Positions 1 to 6,888 of a DNA stretch of 13,630 nt are shown piece after piece. The translations under genes and the position numbers were made by a program. A model generated the notes under the pieces. The model had not been told where the DNA came from. It made no database searches and saw nothing but the letters and a program-made list of their open reading frames with translations. The stretch is from positions 1 to 13,630 of the forward strand of contig JAFLUQ010000052.1 of the NCBI GenBank assembly GCA_022508735.1. The letters run 5' to 3'. The stretch is from Oscillospiraceae bacterium (GTDB lineage: Bacteria; Bacillota; Clostridia; UMGS1883). The stretch's first letter is position 1. Each line of letters begins with the position of its first letter.

Positions 1-402
1 ACCTTCAACCCCACCGATAAGATGCCCAAGGCTCATATCGAGCGCAAGGATATGGAGTATCTCTACAATGACGGTGATCTCTATTACTTTATGGATCCCG
101 AGACATATGAGCAGATCCCCATCGGAACCGATAAGCTCGGCGACGCTCTTAAGTTTGTGAAGGAAAATATGCAGGTCAAGATCCTGTCCTACAAGGGCAA
201 TATCTTCGGCGTTGAGCCTCCGAACTTCGTTGAGCTCCAGATCGTTGAGACTGAGCCCGGCTTTGCCGGTAATACCGCTCAGGGCGCTACCAAGCCCGCC
301 ACTCTTGAGACCGGCGCTGTAGTACAGGTGCCGCTGTTCATCGATAATGGCGAGGTTATCCGCGTAGATACCCGCACAGGCGAGTATATGTCCAGAGCAT
401 AA
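1..402 (+). CDS. efp: Elongation factor P, C-terminal part (5' end outside window)
   Basis: EF-P binds between the P and E sites of the ribosome and promotes peptide bond formation at polyproline stretches. The open frame enters from base 1 (first residues TFNPTDKMPKAHIERKDM) and ends at TAA 400-402, giving 133 residues of a protein that is normally about 185. The missing ~50 residues are the KOW-like domain I with the modified lysine loop, so nothing can be said about modification. Visible are the OB-fold domain II (ERKDMEYLYNDGDLYYFMD, roughly residues 14-80) and domain III, whose ending (GEVIRVDTRTGEYMSRA) is typical of EF-P. The ATG at base 22 is internal and not a start. The next gene follows after 50 bases in the same direction, so co-transcription is likely. 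Identity is highly certain; the partial state is caused by the window edge. Confidence 0.96.
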   Translation, partial: TFNPTDKMPKAHIERKDMEYLYNDGDLYYFMDPETYEQIPIGTDKLGDALKFVKENMQVKILSYKGNIFGVEPPNFVELQIVETEPGFAGNTAQGATKPATLETGAVVQVPLFIDNGEVIRVDTRTGEYMSRA

Positions 403-452
403 GAGCATTGTAAATCGGAACATTTAAAATTATTATTGCAGGAGGTAGCAAA

Positions 453-884
453 ATGAGCTACTTAACAGAACAGGCGGCCTATCTCAAAGGCATGTTTGAC
501 GGCAGCGATCTTGACCGCTCTTCTAAAGAGGGTAAGCTCCTTGAAGCACTGGTAGCCCTTGTGGGTGACATGGCCGACGAGCTTTCCGCTATGGAGGAGG
601 AGCTGGCTGAGCTTAATGATACCGTTGACGAGATCGACGAGGACCTTGCAGATGTCGAGGACGAGCTTTACGGCGAGTGCGACTGTGATGACGATGACGA
701 TGACGACGAGTGGTATGACGATGATGACGAGTTTGCCATCGAGTGCCCCAGCTGCGGCGACATGATCTATCTTGATCCTTCTCTTCTTGAGGACAGTGAG
801 CAGACTATTACCTGCCCCAACTGTCAGGAAGAGATCGAGCTTGAAATTACAGACGACTGCGACTGCGGCTGCTGCGAAGATTAG
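453..884 (+). CDS. CD1247-like acidic protein with C-terminal zinc ribbon
   Basis: A 143-residue protein of unknown function. The N-terminus (MSYLTEQAAYLKGMFDG...KEGKLLEALV) resembles the CD1247 N-terminal domain family, often found near efp in Clostridia. Residues 38-73 are a strongly acidic predicted coiled coil. Residues 76-93 hold a CxC followed by an almost pure Asp/Glu run. Then comes a probable zinc ribbon with two knuckles (C98-P-S-C101 and C121-P-N-C124) and a Cys/Asp-rich tail (C136, C138, C140, C141). There is no signal peptide or membrane segment, so it is expected in the cytoplasm. Start ATG 453 is preceded by GGAGGT at 441-446 with 6 bases between. The run of GAT/GAC codons around 688-730 is a simple-sequence stretch prone to length change. 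The open frame, ribosome site and terminator directly after it make the gene real; the function is unknown. Confidence 0.88.
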   Translation: MSYLTEQAAYLKGMFDGSDLDRSSKEGKLLEALVALVGDMADELSAMEEELAELNDTVDEIDEDLADVEDELYGECDCDDDDDDDEWYDDDDEFAIECPSCGDMIYLDPSLLEDSEQTITCPNCQEEIELEITDDCDCGCCED

Positions 885-893
885 TAAAAAGAA

Positions 894-929
894 GGGCTGT
901 TTCGCGTTGCGCGAAACAGCCCCTTTTTT
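894..929. terminator. Strong rho-independent terminator between convergent genes
   Basis: A perfect 13-bp inverted repeat (894-906 with 910-922) closes a 3-base loop and is followed by T924-T929. It lies 9 bases after the stop of the CD1247-like gene. The left flank 887-893 is A-rich, so on the minus strand the same hairpin is also followed by T-rich sequence; it could end abrB transcription as well, because abrB stops at 936. Confidence 0.95.
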
Positions 930-935
930 CCGGCC

Positions 936-1166
936 CTATTTTAGTTTAGACGCTATTACCTCGGCGCAGCTGCGGCAAACCTTGGTGCCCTCGAGAATGG
1001 CATGGGTAGCTCCGCAGATGATGCAGCTTTCGCTGGATTTTGAAAGAATAATTTTATCGCCCTCTAATGCGATGTCTATAAGTGTGTCAGGTGTGATGCT
1101 TAGTTTGCTTCTCATTTCCTGAGGAAGGACTACTCGGCCAAGCTTGTCAAGCCTTCTGCTTATCAT
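936..1166 (-). CDS. AbrB/SpoVT-type transcriptional regulator with cysteine knuckle
   Basis: A 76-residue DNA-binding protein. Residues 1-43 form the swapped-hairpin AbrB/MazE/SpoVT domain, with the hallmark RRLDKLGRVVLPQEMR near the N-terminus and GDKIILSK closing it. Residues 48-67 form a CxxC...CxxC knuckle (C48, C51, C64, C67) as in the Clostridia-type AbrB homologues. It probably works as a dimer or tetramer in transition-state or growth-phase control. The frame is open back to an ATG at 1184, but that codon lies inside the ribosome site (CGGAGG on the minus strand). The ATG at 1164-1166 with GGAGG about 8 bases upstream is the better start and also matches where the domain begins. It is expressed from its own promoter and converges on the CD1247-like gene. 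The target genes are unknown. Confidence 0.93.
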   Translation of the reverse strand: MISRRLDKLGRVVLPQEMRSKLSITPDTLIDIALEGDKIILSKSSESCIICGATHAILEGTKVCRSCAEVIASKLK

Positions 1167-1196
1167 GATAAAACCTCCGTACATTTTTTTACAAAA

Positions 1197-1210
1197 AACA
1201 ACATATTGTT
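1197..1210. promoter_or_regulatory. Inverted repeat downstream of the abrB promoter (possible operator)
   Basis: AACAA-CATA-TTGTT is a perfect 5-4-5 inverted repeat in the abrB leader, between the -10 box and the ribosome site. A binding site for a dimeric regulator, perhaps AbrB itself, is possible. Short AT-rich palindromes also arise by chance, so this is weak. Confidence 0.25.
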
Positions 1211-1241
1211 ATTCTGCTTGTGTTTTCCGACCACATAATGT

Positions 1242-1270
1242 ATTATACACCAGAATTTTCCATTTGTCAA
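1242..1270 (-). promoter_or_regulatory. Sigma-A promoter of the abrB-type gene
   Basis: On the minus strand TTGACA (1265-1270) and TATAAT (1242-1247) are separated by exactly 17 bases. Both boxes match the sigma-70/sigma-A consensus perfectly. Transcription should start near 1235, leaving a leader of about 70 bases before the ATG at 1166. This is among the strongest promoter-like sequences in the window, so repression is likely needed. Confidence 0.9.
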
Positions 1271-1334
1271 TAGTTTTTTGACAAAAAATGTAAAAAATAT
1301 GTATGAATTAGTTCAAAGCCTGTCGGCAGGGGTC

Positions 1335-1355
1335 AAAAGCTCCCGCAAAAGAGCT
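1335..1355 (-). terminator. Weak possible terminator after the AraC-family gene
   Basis: On the minus strand AGCTC and GAGCT (1338-1342 and 1351-1355) form a 5-bp stem with an 8-base loop, followed by only four T. It lies about 25 bases past the araC stop and before the abrB promoter, where a terminator is expected. The stem is short, so some read-through into abrB is likely. Apart from this and the abrB promoter, nothing recognisable lies between 1271 and 1380. Confidence 0.25.
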
Positions 1356-1380
1356 GCGCGCGTGGAAAAATGCGGGCTGA

Positions 1381-2292
1381 TTATGACGGAAGATTGGTTA
1401 TGCTGTCTTTATAGTGCTGGCGGTACTCGCTGGGAGACATGCCTATCTGCTTGCGGAAAATGTCGTTAAAGCGCTGCTGAGCGCTGAAGCCCACGTCTAT
1501 GGCGATATCGCCGATCTTTTTGTTGGTCTCCTCAAGCATGGTCTTTGCCTTTTGAATGCGTACGCTCAGAAGGTACTGAATGGGGCTGATACCGTAGTGC
1601 TTTTTAAAGGCGCGGGCAAAGTGGCTTGTGGAGATATATACATAGCTGGAAATGTCGTCCAGAGATATGTCGGTGTAGTAATTTTCAAGAATATAGTTTT
1701 TCGCGGCCTCAAGCAGCTCCGAGAGCTTGTCGCCCTTTGAAACGAGCGAGCTTTCCCACTGGGCCTTAAGGCTGCGGCTCAGCCACACGAACAGCTCCAT
1801 AACAAGCAGGCTCTTCATGAATTCGCTGGCCTCGTCCGGCTCCTTAGACTCCTGCATGATCTGCTGCATGGCGCCGACGATGTTGCTGCGGTATATGCTC
1901 GAAAGGGCAAAATAGCCGCCGGTCTCTGTGTCAGAAATAAAGCTGAGGAATTCGTCAAGGCTCACGCCCGCTATGCGGCTTTCGTGCCTCTTTACGAAGC
2001 AGAACTTAAGCACCCAGAACTGGCAGGGATTTTCACTGTCAACATCCAGTTTGTGGGGGATGCGGGGCTTTATGAGCAGCAGGTCGTGATTGTGAATGGG
2101 CACTGATCTTCCATCGATGTCAAAATGAGCGCGGGAGGCGTGCTGAACGTAAACCAGCTCGAACTCATCATGCACGCTGTCTGCGTCCACCTGATAGCGC
2201 CCGTCCATTATACGCTGGAGGGAGTGCACGACCATCGGAAGGCCGCCCTCCGAATTGATAAGATCTTCCCATATTTTGGGCATGTTAGGCAT
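1381..2292 (-). CDS. AraC/XylS-family transcriptional regulator
   Basis: A 303-residue regulator. Residues ~30-105 look like an AraC-type cupin arm for ligand binding (VHDEFELVYVQHASRAHFDI...HNHDLLLIKPRIPHKLDV). Residues ~195-293 carry the two helix-turn-helix motifs of the AraC domain: first ISLDDISSYVYISTSHFARA, then IGDIAIDVGFSAQQRFNDIF ending in GMSPSEYR, which matches the family signature. The open frame extends to a TTG at 2307, but the ATG at 2290-2292 sits behind GGTGG (6-7 bases) and is preferred. It is divergent from the GH2 gene across 109 bases, the classic layout of a sugar-responsive activator and its target. By inference it activates the glycosidase when its sugar is present. 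It has its own sigma-A promoter. The ligand cannot be told from sequence. Confidence 0.95.
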   Translation of the reverse strand: MPNMPKIWEDLINSEGGLPMVVHSLQRIMDGRYQVDADSVHDEFELVYVQHASRAHFDIDGRSVPIHNHDLLLIKPRIPHKLDVDSENPCQFWVLKFCFVKRHESRIAGVSLDEFLSFISDTETGGYFALSSIYRSNIVGAMQQIMQESKEPDEASEFMKSLLVMELFVWLSRSLKAQWESSLVSKGDKLSELLEAAKNYILENYYTDISLDDISSYVYISTSHFARAFKKHYGISPIQYLLSVRIQKAKTMLEETNKKIGDIAIDVGFSAQQRFNDIFRKQIGMSPSEYRQHYKDSITNLPS

Positions 2293-2347
2293 TGTAACCA
2301 CCACCAAGATTTACTTTAAATTTCACTTTTATTATCCTTTTTGAAAC

Positions 2348-2376
2348 ATTATAGCACAAAAAAATGCAAAAATCAA
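2348..2376 (-). promoter_or_regulatory. Sigma-A promoter of the AraC-family gene
   Basis: On the minus strand TTGATT (2371-2376) and TATAAT (2348-2353) are separated by 17 bases. The start should fall near 2341, giving a leader of about 48 bases. No equally good plus-strand promoter for the GH2 gene is visible in 2293-2401, although a poor TTGTAA-17-TTTAAA pair exists at 2292-2320. This fits an activator-dependent GH2 promoter. Confidence 0.8.
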
Positions 2377-2401
2377 GAAAAATTTTAAGGAGTTGTCTAA
2401 A

Positions 2402-4678
2402 ATGACTGATACGGCAAATAGGAAAGTAGCCTATCTGGCCGAGGGCTGGAAGTTTTTGCAGGGCGACGACCCCGGCGGCTGGTATGCCGGCCTGAATGAC
2501 GCCGACTGGCAGAGCGTCCGCGTGCCGCATGACTGGGCCGTGAAAAATCCTTTTTCCAAGGAAAACAGCAGCGGTACCGGCTATGTGTGCGGAGGCATAG
2601 GCTGGTACAGAAAACGGTTCAGTCTTGAAAATATTGAAAATAAACGGGTGTACATAACCTTTGAGGGGGTGTATAACAACTCGCAGGTATGGATAAATTC
2701 AAATTATATGGGTAAACGCCCCTTTGGCTACGCCACCTTCACCCATGACATAACCGATTTCGTCAGGGAGGGGGAGAACGTTGTCAGCGTGAAGGTAAGC
2801 CATGAACAGCTTGCTGACAGCCGTTGGTACACGGGCAGCGGTATTGTGCGCCCGGTATATCTGACAATCACCGATGAGGATGCGGTTCTGCCCGGGGGCG
2901 TGCGCGTGACGACCCCTGAGGTCAGCGCTGAAAAGGCGACCGTTAAGGTCGAGGTTCAGACTACCAATGAGGGACTGACCGTAACTAACACCGTTATCGA
3001 CCGCTTCGGCCGCAGCATCGTGGGCTTCAGCACCGATACTGCTGAAATCGAAAGACCTCTTCTGTGGAGCCCTGATGAGCCTAATCTCTACACGATGAGG
3101 ACAGATGTATTTAGTGACGGCGAGTTGAAGGATTCAGTGCTGACGACCTTCGGCGTGCGTTGGTTCAGCTTCGACGGAGACAAGGGCTTCTTCCTGAACG
3201 GCAAAAACATGAAAATGAAGGGCGTTTGCGTGCACCACGACGCGGGCTGCCTTGGCGCGGCTGTGCCTAAGTCCGTGTGGAGAAACAGGTTAGAGACCCT
3301 GAAGGGCTGCGGCTGTAACGCCATACGCACCAGCCACAATCCGCCCGACCCGGCGCTTCTTGATCTCTGCGATGAGATGGGCTTTCTTGTTATGGACGAG
3401 GCCTTTGACGAGTGGGCAGGGCCTAAAAACAAGTGGTGGCAGGGCCACAATGTATATCCTCCCAAGCTGTTTGGCTACTTTGAAGACTTCCCCCAGTGGG
3501 GCGAGGAGGATATCAAGACCATGGTCCGCCGTGACCGCAACCACCCAAGCATAGTTATGTGGAGCATAGGAAACGAGGTGGACTATCCCAACGACCCCTA
3601 TGTGCACCCGCTCTTTGACGAGGTCATGGGCAATAACGACGCCGACAAGCCCGAAGCGGAGCGCAGGTACGACCGTAACCGCCCCGACGCGTCGAGGCTG
3701 GCTACTATCGCGGAAAAGCTTGTGAAATGGGTAAAGGAGGAGGACGACACACGCCCGGTAACTGCGGCGCTGGCCTTCCCGGAGCTGTCTAATGAGACGG
3801 GGTATGCCGATAAGCTCGATATCGTTGGCTATAACTATAAAGAACACCTCTATGAAAAAGACCATGCCCGTTTTGCCGGCCGCGTGATCTACGGCAGCGA
3901 GAACAGCCATAATTTAGGCGCGTGGAAGGCCGTTGAGGAAAACGACTATATCTGCGGCCAGTTCCTCTGGACAGGCATTGACTATATGGGCGAGGCCCAC
4001 GGCTGGCCCGTGCGGTGCAGCGGGGCCGGACTTCTGGACATGGCCGGCTTTAAGAAGCTGCGCTATTATCAGAGAAAGACAATGTGGCAAAGCGAACCCT
4101 TTGCGGTGCTCGCCTGCCGCCCTTGGGAGGAGCCAAGCGATGATCGACGCCGCTGGCGCTGGAGACCCTTTGAGATGCGCTGGAATGGGGGCGAAGGCGA
4201 GGAGATGGAGATCGCCTGCTTCACAAATCAGCCCTCCGGCGAGTTGTTCCTTAACGGGGAAAGCCTTGGAGAAGGCCGTTTTGAGCCCCGCATGGGCGCG
4301 CTGCTCTGGCGCGTGAAGTACTTGGCCGGCGAGCTGAAGGCCGTGTGCGGCGAAGCGACAGCTTCTCTGACCCCTGCGGTCGAGGCGGAAAAAATCGATG
4401 TCAAGACCCTCAGCTATGTTGACGACGATGTGACACGCATTGAAATAACTCTTCTTGATAAAAACGGCAACCCCGCGGCCGAAGACATAGACGTGACCGT
4501 AGAAGTGGAGGATGGCGAGCTGCTGGGCCTTGAAAACGGCAACATAGCAGACTGCACGGCCTATACAGAGAGTTCCCGAAAGACCCTGAGCGGCCGTCTT
4601 GCAGCCTATGTTCGCGGAGGTAAGGTGAGCATAAGTGCCGGGGAGTTAAAAGCCTCCATTAATTTGCAAGAAAAATAA
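2402..4678 (+). CDS. Glycoside hydrolase family 2, probable beta-galactosidase
   Basis: A 758-residue enzyme that should hydrolyse terminal beta-galactosides by the retaining mechanism. Domain order: jelly-roll sugar-binding domain at ~1-160 (VPHDWAV, GWYRKRF, VWINSNYMGKRPFGY, WYTGSGI), Ig-like domain ~165-255, TIM barrel ~260-560, then C-terminal Ig/invasin-like domains to 758. The acid/base is E392 in WSIGNEVDYP and the nucleophile is E500 in YGSENSH. The stretch GAGLLDMAGFKKLRYYQ is typical of beta-galactosidases, and the NxK motif of beta-glucuronidases is not seen. There is no signal peptide, so it is intracellular and needs a transporter that is not in this window. The frame opens at TTG 2393, but AAGGAG at 2387-2392 abuts that codon and fits ATG 2402 (9 bases). 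It is divergent from an AraC-type regulator. The exact substrate is inferred. Confidence 0.93.
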   Translation: MTDTANRKVAYLAEGWKFLQGDDPGGWYAGLNDADWQSVRVPHDWAVKNPFSKENSSGTGYVCGGIGWYRKRFSLENIENKRVYITFEGVYNNSQVWINSNYMGKRPFGYATFTHDITDFVREGENVVSVKVSHEQLADSRWYTGSGIVRPVYLTITDEDAVLPGGVRVTTPEVSAEKATVKVEVQTTNEGLTVTNTVIDRFGRSIVGFSTDTAEIERPLLWSPDEPNLYTMRTDVFSDGELKDSVLTTFGVRWFSFDGDKGFFLNGKNMKMKGVCVHHDAGCLGAAVPKSVWRNRLETLKGCGCNAIRTSHNPPDPALLDLCDEMGFLVMDEAFDEWAGPKNKWWQGHNVYPPKLFGYFEDFPQWGEEDIKTMVRRDRNHPSIVMWSIGNEVDYPNDPYVHPLFDEVMGNNDADKPEAERRYDRNRPDASRLATIAEKLVKWVKEEDDTRPVTAALAFPELSNETGYADKLDIVGYNYKEHLYEKDHARFAGRVIYGSENSHNLGAWKAVEENDYICGQFLWTGIDYMGEAHGWPVRCSGAGLLDMAGFKKLRYYQRKTMWQSEPFAVLACRPWEEPSDDRRRWRWRPFEMRWNGGEGEEMEIACFTNQPSGELFLNGESLGEGRFEPRMGALLWRVKYLAGELKAVCGEATASLTPAVEAEKIDVKTLSYVDDDVTRIEITLLDKNGNPAAEDIDVTVEVEDGELLGLENGNIADCTAYTESSRKTLSGRLAAYVRGGKVSISAGELKASINLQEK

Positions 4679-4691
4679 ATTTTTTAGAGGA

Positions 4692-4719
4692 ATTTCAAAA
4701 GATTTGAAGAATATATAAT
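4692..4719 (+). promoter_or_regulatory. Possible promoter of the pyrH-frr gene run
   Basis: A perfect TATAAT at 4714-4719 follows ATTTCA (4692-4697) at 16 bases, so the -10 is good and the -35 poor. It lies in the 75-base gap between the sugar-hydrolase gene and pyrH, where a housekeeping operon should get its own promoter. No clear terminator was found after the GH2 gene. Confidence 0.42.
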
Positions 4720-4753
4720 TAATACGGATAACTAACATGAAAGGATGAAAAAA

Positions 4754-5458
4754 ATGACACCTAAATATAAAAGGGTACTCATTAAGGTCAGCGGCGAGGC
4801 GCTGGCGGGGGCGCAGGGCTTTGGCCTCGACAGCGCCACACTTGACAATATCGCCGAAACCATAAAAGAGTGCTCCGACATGGGCGTGGAGATCGCGGTC
4901 GTAGTCGGCGGAGGAAACTTCTGGCGCGGCAGAACCGGTGAAAACATGGAGCGCACCCGCGCCGACCATATGGGTATGCTGGCGACTGTCATCAACGCTC
5001 TGGCCCTCTGCGACGCCTTTGAGCGCCATGACATCCCGACCCGCGTGCAGACCGCTATTGAGATGCGTCAGATCGCTGAGCCATATATCCGCGGCCGCGC
5101 AATAAGCCACCTTGAGAAGGGCAGAGTCGTTATCTTCGGCTGCGGCACCGGTAATCCCTTCTTCTCCACCGATACCACGGCGGCCCTCCGCGCGGCTGAG
5201 ATCGACGCAGATATCATACTTCTCGCAAAGAAGGTTGACGGCGTTTATGACAGCGACCCGGCCAAGAATCCCGACGCCAAGAAGATAGACTCTATCAGCT
5301 ATATCGATGTGCTGAACCGTGGTCTCGGCGTTATGGATACAACGGCCACCTCCCTGTGCATGGACAATAAAATGCCCATCCGCGTGTTCGGCCTGGCAAA
5401 CCCCGACAATATACGTAAGGTCATTATGGGTGAGGAAATCGGCACCCTGGTATATTAA
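4754..5458 (+). CDS. pyrH: UMP kinase
   Basis: A 234-residue cytoplasmic kinase that converts UMP to UDP with ATP, typically a hexamer controlled by UTP and GTP. The amino-acid-kinase fold is evident: KVSGEAL at 11-17 near the N-terminus, VVVGGGNFWRGR at 49-60, HMGMLATVINALAL at 72-85, and the ATP-site stretch GNPFFSTDTTAALRA followed by LLAKKVDGVYDSDP (133-169). Length is normal for the family. An in-frame ATG at 4745 overlaps the AAAGGA ribosome site (4740-4745), so the ATG at 4754, 8 bases downstream, is preferred; this drops only MKK. It heads the pyrH-frr-uppS-cdsA-dxr-rseP series, a conserved order in Bacillota. Confidence 0.97.
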   Translation: MTPKYKRVLIKVSGEALAGAQGFGLDSATLDNIAETIKECSDMGVEIAVVVGGGNFWRGRTGENMERTRADHMGMLATVINALALCDAFERHDIPTRVQTAIEMRQIAEPYIRGRAISHLEKGRVVIFGCGTGNPFFSTDTTAALRAAEIDADIILLAKKVDGVYDSDPAKNPDAKKIDSISYIDVLNRGLGVMDTTATSLCMDNKMPIRVFGLANPDNIRKVIMGEEIGTLVY

Positions 5459-5478
5459 TAAGAAAGGAATATGAGAAA

Positions 5479-6030
5479 ATGAAAAACTATCCCGAGATCA
5501 CTGAAAAAATGGATAAGACCCTGCAGCACCTTCTGGCCGAGTTCAGCGCTATCCGCGCCGGCCGCGCCAACCCCACGGTGCTTGACCGCATAACCGTTGA
5601 TTACTATGGCACAGCTACCCCTCTTCAGCAGGTGGGTACTATTTCCACCCCCGACCCCCGCACTCTGACTATCCAGCCCTGGGACACTTCTCTGCTCAAG
5701 GCTATCGAGAAGGCTATTCTGGCCTCTGAGCTGGGCATCAATCCCCAGAACGACGGCCGACTTATCCGCCTCAGCTTCCCGCAGCTCACCGAGGAGCGCC
5801 GTAAGGAGCTGACGAAGCAGGCCGCAAAGAAGGCCGAGGATGCAAAGGTGGCTATCCGCGCCATTCGCCGTGACGCTATGGACGACTTCAAGGATCAGAA
5901 GAAAAAGAGCGAGATAACAGAGGACGATCTGAAGGGCATCGAGAAGGACATTCAGGACCTTACCGACGCAAAGATCAAAGAGATCGAGTCTATGCTTGCT
6001 AAGAAGAATAAAGAGATCACAGAAATTTAA
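5479..6030 (+). CDS. frr: Ribosome recycling factor
   Basis: A 183-residue protein of standard RRF length that, with EF-G, splits the post-termination ribosome. The three-helix-bundle domain I consists of residues 1-30 and 105-183 (EFSAIRAGRANPTVLD, then LTEERRKELTKQAAKKAEDA and AIRAIRRDAMD). The beta domain II lies between them (DYYGTATPLQQVGTISTPDP, LTIQPWD, GINPQNDGRLIRLSFP). Start ATG 5479 follows AAAGG at 5463-5467. An ATG at 5471 is out of frame and closes at once. The gap after pyrH is 20 bases, so they share a transcript. The presence of prfA (RF1) later in the window is a functional match, though far away. Confidence 0.98.
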   Translation: MKNYPEITEKMDKTLQHLLAEFSAIRAGRANPTVLDRITVDYYGTATPLQQVGTISTPDPRTLTIQPWDTSLLKAIEKAILASELGINPQNDGRLIRLSFPQLTEERRKELTKQAAKKAEDAKVAIRAIRRDAMDDFKDQKKKSEITEDDLKGIEKDIQDLTDAKIKEIESMLAKKNKEITEI

Positions 6031-6043
6031 CAGGTGAACAGCT

Positions 6044-6793
6044 ATGAGTTTTTTTGACGCATTCAGGAAAAAAAGACTTGAGGCTGAAGTGGACTTTGAT
6101 AACTTGCCCGTGCACGTGGCGATAATTATGGACGGGAATGGCCGCTGGGCAAAGCGGCATTCCCTTCCCCGCAAGAGCGGCCACGCCATGGGCGCGAAGA
6201 CCTTTGAGGAAATTTCGGAATGCGCAGGAGAGCTGGGAATAAAGATCATAACCTTCTATGCCTTTTCAACCGAAAACTGGAAGAGGGATAAGGAGGAGGT
6301 CGAGGCCCTTATGGCTCTTTTGGAGGACTATCTTGACAATGGCCTTCAGAAGCTGAAGGGCAGAGCCCAGATCCGTTTCCTGGGCGACATGAGCGCCTTC
6401 TCCGAAAGCTTCCGTGAAAAACAGAGGTACATTGAGGAGGCCACTAAGGGTAATAGCGGCTTCCTTATTAATGTTGCGCTGAATTATGGCAGCCGGGACG
6501 AAATAACCCGCGCTGTGCGCGGCATTGCCGAAGATGTTAAAAGCGGTAAGATATCTGCTGACGACATAACCGAAGAGTTCATTTCAAGCCGACTTGACAC
6601 GGGCGGGGAGCCCGATCCCGACCTTATCATCCGCCCCAGCGGAGAATTCAGGCTCAGCAACTTCCTTATGTGGCAGGGAGCCTATTCCGAGCTGTGGTTT
6701 GATAAGATCCTCTGGCCGGACTTCAAAAAAGAGGATCTGCTTCGAGCCATTCACGATTATCAAAACCGGAACAGACGTTTCGGCGGAAGGTAG
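6044..6793 (+). CDS. uppS: Isoprenyl transferase (undecaprenyl diphosphate synthase)
   Basis: A 249-residue cis-prenyltransferase that adds isopentenyl diphosphate units to farnesyl diphosphate to make the C55 lipid carrier for peptidoglycan. Signature pieces: HVAIIMDGNGRWAK with the catalytic Asp at D30, GHAMGAKTFEEI (47-58), TFYAFSTENWKRDKEEVEAL (70-89), and the IPP-binding stretch DPDLIIRPSGEFRLSNFLMW (191-210) with R197 and R203. The common form at this site is RTSGE; here it is RPSGE, a mild variation. Start ATG 6044 is 13 bases after frr, behind a weak AGGTG site, so translation may be coupled. Its allylic substrate is the product of ispA further down the same run. Confidence 0.97.
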   Translation: MSFFDAFRKKRLEAEVDFDNLPVHVAIIMDGNGRWAKRHSLPRKSGHAMGAKTFEEISECAGELGIKIITFYAFSTENWKRDKEEVEALMALLEDYLDNGLQKLKGRAQIRFLGDMSAFSESFREKQRYIEEATKGNSGFLINVALNYGSRDEITRAVRGIAEDVKSGKISADDITEEFISSRLDTGGEPDPDLIIRPSGEFRLSNFLMWQGAYSELWFDKILWPDFKKEDLLRAIHDYQNRNRRFGGR

Positions 6794-6831
6794 ACTCGTC
6801 GGGGAAACTGGGACTTTTGATAGATATTTAT

Positions 6832-6851
6832 TCAAGGGGTGTTCCCCTTGA
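6832..6851 (+). repeat. Perfect 8-bp hairpin between uppS and cdsA
   Basis: TCAAGGGG and CCCCTTGA (6832-6839, 6844-6851) form a perfect stem with loop TGTT in the 95-base uppS-cdsA gap. No T run follows, so it is not a standard terminator. It could be an RNA processing or stability element inside the operon, or block 3' exonucleases at the end of uppS mRNA. Confidence 0.6.
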
Positions 6852-6888
6852 GAATCCCCCATTGAAGATTTATATCGGAGGAAATTTT

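Noticed and set aside
688..732. GAT/GAC repeat considered as a microsatellite or repeat element
   Set aside because: It is in frame and explained by the Asp-rich stretch of the encoded protein.
894..929. Considered as part of a longer regulatory RNA after the CD1247-like gene
   Set aside because: Stem, loop and T tract fit a plain rho-independent terminator between convergent genes.
1278..1469. Plus-strand frame of 63 codons next to the abrB promoter, with a TTGACA on the plus strand at 1278-1283
   Set aside because: It runs antisense into the end of the AraC-family gene, and the only -10-like sequence (TATGAA) is poor; no ribosome site.
3290..3910. Long minus-strand frame (206 codons) inside the GH2 gene
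   Set aside because: Antisense shadow of a high-GC coding frame; the plus-strand GH2 motifs and catalytic residues are intact.
5455..6249. Minus-strand frame of 264 codons over frr and uppS
   Set aside because: Both plus-strand genes have full family motifs; this is a mirror frame with no start signals.
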